Assembly: GCF_040024445.1 (NCBI RefSeq)
Contig: NZ_CP157276.1
Coordinates: 2,666,001 to 2,730,000, forward strand
DNA length: 64,000 nt
Direction of reading: 5' to 3'
Source of the DNA: Prescottella soli
GTDB lineage: Bacteria > Actinomycetota > Actinomycetes > Mycobacteriales > Mycobacteriaceae
Shown here in pieces: positions 53,596 to 61,792 of this stretch. The notes under the pieces were generated by a model that saw nothing but the letters and a program-made list of their open reading frames with translations, did no database searches and had not been told where the DNA came from. Both the position numbers and the translations under genes were made by a program. How positions within the stretch are numbered: position 1 is the first letter of the stretch; every line of letters begins with the position of its first letter.

Positions 53596-54738
53596 TCAGG
53601 CGGTGGCGAACCTCGCTTCGACCTCTTCGGCGGTCACGCCGAAGTCGTCGAGCGAGTACCGGTGGGATGGCGCGCGATGGCTGCCCAGGCTCTCCTGGTG
53701 TGCCGCCTGCACCGCGCTGCGGGCGGCGTCGGTGAACGGCAGCGCGAACCGGGTGTAGATCGACTCGACGGTGCCGATCGGATCGGCGACGAAGTCCCGG
53801 TAGTCGACGTCCACGAACTGATCCGGGTTGTAGCGGGCGCGAGCCCGGGTGAAGTTCTCGCTGCCGCGGGCCCACAGGTCGAGCTGGGTGCGCCCGATGG
53901 CGGGGCGGTCGAACGCGTTCGACATGTCGTGCTTGCCCTGCTCGGCGAGGCTGAACGTCGATGCCATCGAGGTCCGTGGGTCCCGGAAGGTGCGGATGAA
54001 GAGCGCGTCGGGAAAGACCTTCATGATCTCGTCGATCGCGAAGACATGGCTGGGGCTCTTGAGCACCCAACGCCGTCCCGGGTCGTTCAGCCCGATCAGC
54101 TGCAGGTTCTTCTTGTATCGCGCATACGTCGCGGTCCAGTCCTGCTGCGCCAACCACTTCGAATAGGTCGGGATGTACGACACGCACTCGAACGAAATGG
54201 AGAGCATCGTCTGCTGCAGCAGTCGCCAGCACTCCTCGGCTTCTTCCGCGCCCATGAAGTGCACCTTCATGAGATCCGGTTCGTTCTGCTGGCGGGACCG
54301 GTAGAACGCGTCGGCTCGGCGGAAGTCCGCGTTCTCGGCCCACTTCTCGCGCGCCGGACGGGGCTGCGGGGCCTCCGCGAGCCACATCTCGACGCCTTGG
54401 TGCCCCGGGTCGGCGCTGAGTAACCGCTGGAGCGCGGTGCTGCCGGTGCGGGTGATTCCGGAGACGAAGATGGGCCGCTCGACCGCAACGTCGACGTGCT
54501 CCGGGTAGCGCGCGAACGCGGCCTCACTGATCAGACGGCCGGTGAGCGCGCCGACGATCATCTTGCGCGCGATCACCTTTCCGTGCGGTGTCAGGTCGGC
54601 CTCGCGCTCGAACGAGTCGAGCAGGACCCGCAGCCCCTCGAGGTACTCGTCGCCGCCGAAGTCGTCGTACCTGCTCATCGCGCAGGCCTCCGCGTGCAGT
54701 TCCTCGATCGAGCCCACTCCGTCGCGGTGCTGTGTCAT
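53596..54738 (-). CDS. PAPS-dependent sulfotransferase
   Basis: 380 residues from ATG 54738. The 5'-phosphosulfate loop is PIFVSGITRTGSTALQRLLS (about 86-105), and the 3'-phosphate site is RTFRDPRTSMAS. LKSPSH is the conserved helix start between them. The helical N-terminus before the loop is typical of Sulfotransfer_3 proteins of mycobacteria and rhodococci acting on lipid or sterol-like substrates. The same operon makes the donor PAPS. The acceptor is unknown. Confidence 0.88.
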   Translation of the reverse strand: MTQHRDGVGSIEELHAEACAMSRYDDFGGDEYLEGLRVLLDSFEREADLTPHGKVIARKMIVGALTGRLISEAAFARYPEHVDVAVERPIFVSGITRTGSTALQRLLSADPGHQGVEMWLAEAPQPRPAREKWAENADFRRADAFYRSRQQNEPDLMKVHFMGAEEAEECWRLLQQTMLSISFECVSYIPTYSKWLAQQDWTATYARYKKNLQLIGLNDPGRRWVLKSPSHVFAIDEIMKVFPDALFIRTFRDPRTSMASTFSLAEQGKHDMSNAFDRPAIGRTQLDLWARGSENFTRARARYNPDQFVDVDYRDFVADPIGTVESIYTRFALPFTDAARSAVQAAHQESLGSHRAPSHRYSLDDFGVTAEEVEARFATA

Positions 54739-54763
54739 AGGTGGTTCCTTGTCGGTTGGTGGG

Positions 54764-55582
54764 TCAGTGATGCGTGTGACCGCAGTTGACGTCCACGCAC
54801 TGGCCGGCGATCGCGCGCGCGAAGTCGGAGGCGAGGAACACCACGGTGTTCGCGATGTCGTCGGGTTCGGGGAGGCGACGCAGATCGGTGGCCGCGGCCA
54901 CCTCGTCGTAGACCTGCTGGAACGGAACGCCGCGCTCCTCGGCCTGCCTCTCGAACATCCTCTTGACCGGTTCCGCCCAGATGTACCCCGGAGCAACAGA
55001 ATTCACACGGACCCCAGACGGCCCGAGCTCGACAGACAGGCCGCGCGCGAGCGCCAGCAGTCCCGCCTTCATGATCCGATAGGCGCCCAGGTTCGGCAGT
55101 TGGTTCCGCAGCACCATGGAGTTGATCAGCACCACCGAGCCCTGGGACTCGACGAGCGCGGGTGCCAGCTTCCGAGTCAGGTCGAGTGCCGCCAACAGGT
55201 TGATGTCCATACCTCGGCGAACCGAGTCGAACTCCGCATCCAGCAACCGCTCGTGGGGCGGTTGGACGAACGCGTTGTTGACGAGGGCGTCCACCCTGCC
55301 GAACTCCACGAGCGCAGTGTCCGCGAGCGCGGACACCGACTCGCTGTCCGTCAGATCCGTCGGCACGCAGAGCGCGATACCGCCGAGTTCGCGCACTTCG
55401 TTCGCCACCGCGACCAGGCGCGACTCCGTCCGGGCCGCCAGGACCACTTTCGCGCCGGCCGACGCACTGCGCACCGCGATCGAACGTCCCAGTCCGGGAC
55501 CGACCCCCGACACCACGACGACCTTGTCCTCCAGCAGGGGAAGCGACTTGGGCGTCGCACCCACGGCGGTCTCCGCGGTCAC
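54764..55582 (-). CDS. Short-chain dehydrogenase/reductase
   Basis: 272 residues, GTG start overlapping the SnoaL-like gene stop. Cofactor loop VVVSGVGPGLGRSIAVRSAS, NNAF, VLINSM (Ser) and YRIMK (Tyr-Lys) form the SDR active site. It probably oxidises or reduces a hydroxyl group of the molecule to be sulfated or desulfated. Confidence 0.9.
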   Translation of the reverse strand: MTAETAVGATPKSLPLLEDKVVVVSGVGPGLGRSIAVRSASAGAKVVLAARTESRLVAVANEVRELGGIALCVPTDLTDSESVSALADTALVEFGRVDALVNNAFVQPPHERLLDAEFDSVRRGMDINLLAALDLTRKLAPALVESQGSVVLINSMVLRNQLPNLGAYRIMKAGLLALARGLSVELGPSGVRVNSVAPGYIWAEPVKRMFERQAEERGVPFQQVYDEVAAATDLRRLPEPDDIANTVVFLASDFARAIAGQCVDVNCGHTHH

Positions 55583-55938
55583 ACCGACGCCTCCGGATCC
55601 AGGACGACACTGAGGGACACGATCTTGCAGTTCTCGTCGAACTCGAAGAGGTCCGTGGACGCGAAGTCCGGAACGCCCTCGACGTGGACGCGCACCTGCA
55701 TCGCAGCGAACCGGCCCGACACGGTGATCGGCGACAGTAACGACACCGAGAACGGGACCTTCGCATTCTCCTCGTCGAACGCCCGGATCTCGTCGAGGCC
55801 CCGGTACGTTCTCGCCCCTAGAGGTTCATGCTGGACCGCCCCCTCCGCGAACAACCCCACCAGTTTCTCGACGTCGTGGTTGCCCAGGTGCTCGATGTAC
55901 GACTCCACCGCTGCGCAGATTTCACTTCGACTCGGCAA
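55579..55938 (-). CDS. SnoaL/NTF2-like protein
   Basis: 119 residues from TTG 55938, behind AAGGAG. The cone-shaped NTF2 fold is suggested by ICAAVESYIEHLGNHDVEKL, LFAEGAVQHEPLGAR and the C-terminal strands. Members are isomerases, hydratases or cyclases of small polycyclic molecules such as ketosteroids. It supports a steroid- or polyketide-like substrate for the operon. Confidence 0.75.
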   Translation of the reverse strand: MPSRSEICAAVESYIEHLGNHDVEKLVGLFAEGAVQHEPLGARTYRGLDEIRAFDEENAKVPFSVSLLSPITVSGRFAAMQVRVHVEGVPDFASTDLFEFDENCKIVSLSVVLDPEASV

Positions 55939-55992
55939 GATCAGCTCCTTCTTCTGTCAGTGGAACTTTCGGTGTGGTTGGGAGAACTCGGG

Positions 55993-57894
55993 TCAGGCGA
56001 TGACTCCACGGCCCCGGAGGAACTCGATGATCAGCTCGCTCGCCTGCTCCGGCGAGGTGGCCGTGGTGTCGATGCGGACCTCGGGGTCGGCCGGCGACTC
56101 GTAGGGCGAATCGATGCCGGTGAAGTTGGCCAGTTCGCCGCGCCGCGCCTTCTTGTAGAGCCCCTTCGGGTCTCGCTGTTCGGCGACGTCGATCGGGGTG
56201 TCGACGAACACCTCGCAGAATCGGTCCTCCCCGATCAGTTCGCGGGCGGCCTCCCGTTCGGCGCGGAACGGAGAGATGAAGGACGCCAACACGATCAGTC
56301 CGGCATCCGCCATCAGGCGCGCGACCTCGGTGACCCGGCGGATGTTCTCGACGCGGTCCGCCTCGGTGAATCCCAGATCGCGGTTCAACCCGTGCCGGAC
56401 GTTGTCGCCGTCGAGGAGGTAGGTGTGGCAGCCGAGCGCATACAGGCGGCGTTCGAGCTCGTTGGCGATGGTCGACTTGCCCGAACCCGACAGCCCCGTG
56501 AACCAGAGGATCTGCGGCCGATGTCCGTTCAGCGTCGCCCGGGACTCCTCGTTCACGTCCACGGCCTGCCAGTGGATGTTGTCGGAGCGTCGCAACGAGT
56601 GCCGGATGAGACCCGCGCCCACCGTGGTGTTCGTCAGCCGGTCGATCAGGATGAAGCCACCCATGTCGCGGTTGTCGGAGTAGGTGTCGAACGGAACCGG
56701 GCGATCGAAACTGATGTTGCAGACGCCTATCTCGTTGAGCGCCAGCGTGTTCGTCGCGGTCCGCTCGAGAGTGTTGACGTTGACCTTGTATTTGGGTCGG
56801 GTGATGCGCGCCTGCACGGTCATCGTCCCGATCTGGCACACATAGGGCCGCTCGGGCAGCATGTCGTGTTCGCCCATCCACACCAGCTGGGCCTCGAACT
56901 GATCCGCTACGCCCGGAAGGGCTTCCGTCGCGACGAGGACATCGCCCCGGCTGATGTCGATCTCGTCGGTCAGGGTGATGGTGACCGACCGCCCGGCCAC
57001 CGCCTCGTCGAGGTCGCCGTCCATCGTGACGATCCGATCGACCGTGGATTCCTTGCCGCCGGGCAGCACCCGAACCCGATCGCCGGGTCGCACGACACCG
57101 CCGACGATCTGCCCCGAGAACCCACGGAAGTCCAGGTCGGGCCGGTTCACCCACTGCACCGGCATCCGGAACGGTGCGCCGCGCAGCTCGTCCTCGATCT
57201 CGACCGTCTCGAGATGATCGATCAGCGTCGGGCCCTGGTACCAGGGTGTGTTCGGGCTCGGCTCGGTGAGGTTGTCACCGACGTACGCGGACATGGGGAT
57301 CGGTACGACGTGCTCGAGGCCGATCTCGGCGGCGAACGCCGCGTACTCGCCTGCGATGCGCTCGAACACCTCCTGCGAGTAGTCGACGAGATCGAGCTTG
57401 TTGACCGCGAGCACCACGTGCCGGATGCCGAGCAGCGAGACCAGGTAGGAGTGGCGCCGGGTCTGGGTGAGAACACCCTTGCGGGCGTCGACCAGGATCA
57501 CCGCCAACTCCGCCGTCGACGCACCGGTGACCATGTTGCGCGTGTACTGCTCGTGTCCCGGGGTGTCGGCGACGACGAACTTGCGCCGTTCCGTGGTGAA
57601 GTAGCGGTACGCGACATCGATCGTGATGCCCTGCTCGCGCTCGGCGGCCAAACCGTCCACGAGCAGGGCGAAGTCGAGCCCCTCGCCCTGCGTGCCCACC
57701 TTCTTGGAATCGCTTTCGAGGGCGCTCAACTGGTCCTCGAAGACCAGCTTCGACTCGTACAGCAGACGGCCGATGAGCGTGCTCTTGCCGTCGTCGACGC
57801 TGCCGCACGTGATGAAGCGCAGCATGCTCTTGTTCGCGTGCCGCTCGAGGTACTGCTCGATGTCGTCGGCGATCAGGTTGGACGAGTGGGCCAT
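55993..57894 (-). CDS. cysNC: Bifunctional sulfate adenylyltransferase subunit 1/APS kinase CysNC
   Basis: 633 residues. The N-terminal GTPase (FITCGSVDDGKSTLIGRLLY, VVADTPGHEQYTRNMVTGAS, VNKLDLVD) powers ATP sulfurylase with CysD. The C-terminal APS kinase domain (WFTGLSGSGKSTIANELERR, LLDGDNVRHGLNRDLGFTEA) makes PAPS. The fused form is common in actinobacteria. Its start overlaps the cysD stop. Confidence 0.95.
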   Translation of the reverse strand: MAHSSNLIADDIEQYLERHANKSMLRFITCGSVDDGKSTLIGRLLYESKLVFEDQLSALESDSKKVGTQGEGLDFALLVDGLAAEREQGITIDVAYRYFTTERRKFVVADTPGHEQYTRNMVTGASTAELAVILVDARKGVLTQTRRHSYLVSLLGIRHVVLAVNKLDLVDYSQEVFERIAGEYAAFAAEIGLEHVVPIPMSAYVGDNLTEPSPNTPWYQGPTLIDHLETVEIEDELRGAPFRMPVQWVNRPDLDFRGFSGQIVGGVVRPGDRVRVLPGGKESTVDRIVTMDGDLDEAVAGRSVTITLTDEIDISRGDVLVATEALPGVADQFEAQLVWMGEHDMLPERPYVCQIGTMTVQARITRPKYKVNVNTLERTATNTLALNEIGVCNISFDRPVPFDTYSDNRDMGGFILIDRLTNTTVGAGLIRHSLRRSDNIHWQAVDVNEESRATLNGHRPQILWFTGLSGSGKSTIANELERRLYALGCHTYLLDGDNVRHGLNRDLGFTEADRVENIRRVTEVARLMADAGLIVLASFISPFRAEREAARELIGEDRFCEVFVDTPIDVAEQRDPKGLYKKARRGELANFTGIDSPYESPADPEVRIDTTATSPEQASELIIEFLRGRGVIA

Positions 57895-58799
57895 CAGAAG
57901 TACCCCTCCTGCTTCTTCTTCTCCATCGAGGCGCTGCTGTCGTGGTCGATCACGCGCCCCTGACGCTCGGACGTGGTGGTGAGCAGCATCTCCTGGATGA
58001 CGTCGGTCAAAGTCGTGGCGGTGGACTCGATGGCACCGGTGAGCGGGTAGCACCCGAGCGTCCGGAACCGGACGCTCTTGAGTTCGGGTACTTCACCGGG
58101 CCGCAACGGCATCCGGTCGTCGTCGACCATGATGAGCGTCCCGTCGCGCTCCACGACAGGGCGCTTCGCCGCGAAGTAGAGCGGCACGATCGGGATGTTC
58201 TCCTGCCGGATGTACTCCCAGACGTCGAGTTCCGTCCAGTTCGACAGCGGGAACACCCGCAGCGTCTCGCCGGGCGACTTGCGGACGTTGTACATCCGCC
58301 ACAGCTCGGGGCGCTGCCGCTTGGGGTCCCAGCGGTGCTCGGCGGACCGAACCGAGAACACGCGCTCCTTGGCGCGCGACTTCTCCTCGTCGCGGCGGGC
58401 GCCACCGAACGCGGCGTCGAACTTGTAGAGGTCGAGCGCCTGCTTGAGGCCCTCGGTCTTCCACATGTCGGTGTGCGTCGACGATCCGTGGGTGAACGGG
58501 TTGATCCCCTTCTCGACACATTCGGGGTTCCGGTAGACGAGTAGATCGAAATCCCCTGCCTCCGCGCTCTTGTCGCGAAGTGCGTACATGTCGCGGAACT
58601 TCCACGTCGTGTCGACGTGCAGCAGCGGGAACGGCAACCTCGACGGGTAGAACGCCTTCCGGGCGAGGTGCAGCATCACCGCGCTGTCCTTGCCCACCGA
58701 GTACAGCATCACGGGGTTCTCGCTCTCCGCGACGGCTTCCCGCATGATGTGGATGCTCTCGGCCTCGAGGCGTTCGAGGTGGGTCAGCGCACGTGTCAT
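57894..58799 (-). CDS. cysD: Sulfate adenylyltransferase subunit 2 CysD
   Basis: 301 residues from ATG 58799. PP-loop ATPase motif [20 protein letters not shown], followed by [18 protein letters not shown] and [20 protein letters not shown]. It adenylates sulfate together with CysN. It overlaps both neighbours by one to four bases, so cysQ-cysD-cysNC are tightly coupled. Confidence 0.95.
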   Translation of the reverse strand: MTRALTHLERLEAESIHIMREAVAESENPVMLYSVGKDSAVMLHLARKAFYPSRLPFPLLHVDTTWKFRDMYALRDKSAEAGDFDLLVYRNPECVEKGINPFTHGSSTHTDMWKTEGLKQALDLYKFDAAFGGARRDEEKSRAKERVFSVRSAEHRWDPKRQRPELWRMYNVRKSPGETLRVFPLSNWTELDVWEYIRQENIPIVPLYFAAKRPVVERDGTLIMVDDDRMPLRPGEVPELKSVRFRTLGCYPLTGAIESTATTLTDVIQEMLLTTTSERQGRVIDHDSSASMEKKKQEGYF

Positions 58800-59587
58800 C
58801 GTGCAAGTACCTCCAGTACGTCGCCGGCCAGCTCGGGACGGCAGATCAACAGATCGGGCAACCAGGGGTTCTCCTGGTTGTAGACGAGTTCGGAACCGTC
58901 GATGCGCGAGACATGCAGTCCCGCAGCACGAGCCACCGCGACCGGCGCCGCCGAGTCCCACTCGTACTGGCCGCCGGCGTGGGCGTAGATGTCGACGTCG
59001 CCACGCACCACCGCCATCGCCTTCGCGCCGGCCGAACCCATCTCGACCAGTTCCGCACCCAGCGCCTCGGCCATCGCCATCACCGGAGCGGGACGGCGAG
59101 TGCGGCTGACGACCACCCTCGGGGCACCGCCCGCCGGCGTGGCCGGCGCGGTGGCGTCCGAGGTCGAGTGGGTGACGCCCAGCGCCGGCATCGCAACCGC
59201 ACCCACCGTCAGCTGTCCGCGCTCGACGAGCGCGACGTGCACGGCCCAATCGGTGCGGCCGAGTTCACCGAACTCCCGGGTGCCGTCGAGCGGATCGACA
59301 ATCCACACCCGGTCGGCGCCGATCCGCGCAAGGTCGTCGGCACCCTCCTCGGAGAGCACCGCATCGCCCGGGAACCGGTCGGCGAGTGCGCCGACGATGT
59401 AGTCGTGGCTGAGCCGATCGGCTGCGGCGCGGATCTCCGCGGCGTCGGCATCGGTCCGCGCCAGCTTCTCGCGGTGGCCGAGCAGCAATCGTCCAGCCTC
59501 GGCTGCGATTTCGACTGCCGCGCGTCCGTCTCCCGCCCGCCCGGTCGCAGGTTCGACTGATATCTCGGTCACGACTCGCTTCGTCAT
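58796..59587 (-). CDS. cysQ: 3'-phosphoadenosine 5'-phosphatase CysQ
   Basis: 263 residues from ATG 59587. Inositol-monophosphatase-fold metal sites: [26 protein letters not shown] and [16 protein letters not shown]. It removes the 3'-phosphate of PAP, the inhibitory by-product of sulfotransferases, and can tune PAPS levels. First gene of the operon, directly downstream of the two palindromic operators. Confidence 0.92.
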   Translation of the reverse strand: MTKRVVTEISVEPATGRAGDGRAAVEIAAEAGRLLLGHREKLARTDADAAEIRAAADRLSHDYIVGALADRFPGDAVLSEEGADDLARIGADRVWIVDPLDGTREFGELGRTDWAVHVALVERGQLTVGAVAMPALGVTHSTSDATAPATPAGGAPRVVVSRTRRPAPVMAMAEALGAELVEMGSAGAKAMAVVRGDVDIYAHAGGQYEWDSAAPVAVARAAGLHVSRIDGSELVYNQENPWLPDLLICRPELAGDVLEVLAR

Positions 59588-59609
59588 GCGAGTGACTGTA
59601 ACCACAGAA

Positions 59610-59644
59610 TGAACATCGTTCAATCCCAGAACGAACATTGTTCA
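59610..59644. promoter_or_regulatory. Two palindromic operators between cysQ and tetR
   Basis: TGAACATCGTTCA (59610-59622) and CGAACATTGTTCA (59632-59644) share the palindrome GAAC-N3-GTTC and are 22 bp apart centre to centre, two helical turns. They lie in the divergent promoter region, 23 bases from the cysQ start. They are the likely binding sites of the neighbouring TetR protein. Confidence 0.75.
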
Positions 59645-59718
59645 GAGTTTTCCGCGTCCCGCCCTGAGCGTCGGGGGCGAGGCTTGGACCACCGGGTACG
59701 GCCGGATACGGTGATGCG

Positions 59719-60345
59719 ATGAGCGAATCCAACGGAGGGTCGATCTACGGCGACGCGGAGGCGCGACGACGCCGGACACTCGACGCTGCGGCGGCACTGT
59801 TGGACGAGGGCGGCTACGCGGCGCTGACCATCCGGTCCGTCGCGAAACGCTCGGGCACGAGCACCGGACTCATCTACCAGTACTTCGCGGACAAGCAGGA
59901 CATCTTCACCGCACTGCTCAACGAAAGTCAGCTGGAGTCAACAGAATTCGTCGCCGATCTCCCGCGAGATCGTGGCGTCGTCGCGCTGCTCACGGCGATC
60001 ATTCCCGAGTCGGCGCGACAGTGGGCCCGGGTCGGCCGGGTGACAGCCATCTGGCGTGACGCCGAGGGGGATTCGCGTTCGGACCGCGAGTCGCTGCGCG
60101 AGGTGCACCGGACGGCGGAGCTCTACAACACGCAGCTACTGGAGGCCCTCACCGAGGCCGCCGCGAAGGAGGGCAGGGTGCTGCGCGACGACCCCGCCGT
60201 CCTCGCGTTCGTGCTGTCCGGGTTGCAGGGCGTGGCGGACACCATCGTCAACAACTGGGCGTCCCACCTGGATCCGGCCGGGTTCACGCAGTTCTCCGCG
60301 GCGGCACTCACGCGCGCGATCACCCTGTCCGAACCGACCGGCTGA
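59719..60345 (+). CDS. TetR-family regulator of the sulfation operon
   Basis: 208 residues. The N-terminal helix-turn-helix (AALTIRSVAKRSGTSTGLIY, then QYFADKQDIFTALL) is classic TetR. The C-terminal ligand domain is helical. Divergent from cysQ with two palindromic sites between. It probably represses the operon and itself until a pathway ligand binds. Confidence 0.9.
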   Translation: MSESNGGSIYGDAEARRRRTLDAAAALLDEGGYAALTIRSVAKRSGTSTGLIYQYFADKQDIFTALLNESQLESTEFVADLPRDRGVVALLTAIIPESARQWARVGRVTAIWRDAEGDSRSDRESLREVHRTAELYNTQLLEALTEAAAKEGRVLRDDPAVLAFVLSGLQGVADTIVNNWASHLDPAGFTQFSAAALTRAITLSEPTG

Positions 60346-60360
60346 CCCGGTTCGCGCGGC

Positions 60361-60765
60361 TCAGCCCAGCGTGCGGAGGCTCACCAGACGGCTCTCGACC
60401 GGTCCACGCCACTCCGCGAGGTCCTCCGGGCCGTTCTCGGCCCACAACTCGTGAAGTTCCGAGGTGTCGCTGTCGGCGATCGCACGCTCGAGCGTCGTGA
60501 GGATCCACGCACGCTGCTCCGGGGTCAAGGCCCCGACGTACGCGGCGGCGTCGATGCCATCGAGTTCCCCGGCCGCCGGCCGGAGCCCATGGGCCACCGC
60601 GACCACCTCGGCGAGGGCGATGGCCGCCTGTGCGTCGTCCGCCTCGAGGTACTCCTCGTCGACGTGCCGGCAGTAGTCCTCGATGTCGAAGTCACCGGCC
60701 CGAAGCGCCGCGAGCAGGTCGCCCGCACCATCGTTCTCGAACGGACCCGAACCCCACGTCCCCAT
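60361..60765 (-). CDS. DUF4259 protein
   Basis: 134 residues: MGTWGSGPFENDGAGDLLAA at the start is the DUF4259 signature (GxWGxGxFxNDxAxDW-like). The rest is a small helical domain (YVGALTPEQRAWILTTLERA). Cytoplasmic, function unknown. It converges on tetR. Confidence 0.85.
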   Translation of the reverse strand: MGTWGSGPFENDGAGDLLAALRAGDFDIEDYCRHVDEEYLEADDAQAAIALAEVVAVAHGLRPAAGELDGIDAAAYVGALTPEQRAWILTTLERAIADSDTSELHELWAENGPEDLAEWRGPVESRLVSLRTLG

Positions 60766-60862
60766 GCCCCACTCCTCCTGATCCGCGGGCCGCTCGGCCC
60801 GTCGTGCAGACCCTACGACCGACCGGTGACAGTCCGCGCGGAAAGCCCAGCGCGGGTTCGGT

Positions 60863-61738
60863 TCAGCGCACCGACTCCCAGGCGGAGAGAACAGTGCGGA
60901 TGCCGGTGACGAGTGCGAGCGGGTGATCGATCATCACGTGGTGGCCGGCGTCGGGGATCTCGGCGACGATCGCCGTCGGCCCGAACCGCTCGCGCATCTG
61001 TGCCATGAGTTCGTCGGAGATGATGCCGTGCTGCGCGCGGAAGAACGCGACGGGGCACCGCGCCTGCGCGACGGCCAAGGTGTCGCCGCCGGAACGGGTG
61101 AACATCGCCGGGTCGAACTTCCACGACCATCCACCTTCGACAGCCATCAGCGACGTCTCCGCGACATGCTCGCGCACACACGGCACGGCGCTCTCCTGCG
61201 GCGGGACGAATCGGAAGCGGGCGAGCGCCTCCTCCCGCGTCGGGTAGACCTTCTTGGGACCGAACGCGGCTTTGCGCCGGGCCGCCTCCTCCTCGGGGGT
61301 GCGCTGACGGATCGGCGAGTCGATGATCTGGACGCCAGCCATCCGGTCGCCGTACAGGTGCGCTGCGACGAACGAGACGATGCCGCCCATGCTGTGCCCC
61401 ACCACGACCGGCGGGCCGGCAATGCCCGACGCCGACGCCACCGCGACGATCTCGCGGGCCCACTGGTCCAGCGAGTAGTGCTCGCGGGTGTCGCTGTCGC
61501 CGTGCCCGCTCAGATCGAGGGCGACGACCCGACGCTCGCCGGCGAGCTGCGGTCCGACGTGGTCCCACCAGCGCGAGTGGGCGGCACCTCCGTGCACCAG
61601 GACGAGCCCCGGTCGGCCCGGCTCACCCCACGCCCGGAACCGGATGTCGGCGCCGTCGACGTCCACGCTGCCCGTCTCCACCGGGGCCGCCAGCGCGTCA
61701 CGAAACCACTGCGGTGTCTGCGGGTGCTCGTCGCTCAT
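60863..61738 (-). CDS. Alpha/beta hydrolase
   Basis: 291 residues. Oxyanion motif VLVHGGAAHSRWW, nucleophile elbow VVVGHSMGGIVSF (Ser), an acid near the C-terminal third and DAGHHVMIDHP (catalytic His). Probably an esterase or C-C hydrolase of unknown substrate. It stands between DUF4259 and aftA and is divergent from aftA. Confidence 0.9.
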   Translation of the reverse strand: MSDEHPQTPQWFRDALAAPVETGSVDVDGADIRFRAWGEPGRPGLVLVHGGAAHSRWWDHVGPQLAGERRVVALDLSGHGDSDTREHYSLDQWAREIVAVASASGIAGPPVVVGHSMGGIVSFVAAHLYGDRMAGVQIIDSPIRQRTPEEEAARRKAAFGPKKVYPTREEALARFRFVPPQESAVPCVREHVAETSLMAVEGGWSWKFDPAMFTRSGGDTLAVAQARCPVAFFRAQHGIISDELMAQMRERFGPTAIVAEIPDAGHHVMIDHPLALVTGIRTVLSAWESVR

Positions 61739-61792
61739 TCCTCGAACCTACTGAAGACCGGTCCGAACACGACCCCCAAGTAAGCTCGGGCC

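Noticed and set aside
55828-57963. 711-codon plus-strand frame opposite cysNC
   Set aside because: Shadow of a highly biased GC-rich gene; the minus strand encodes an unmistakable CysNC.
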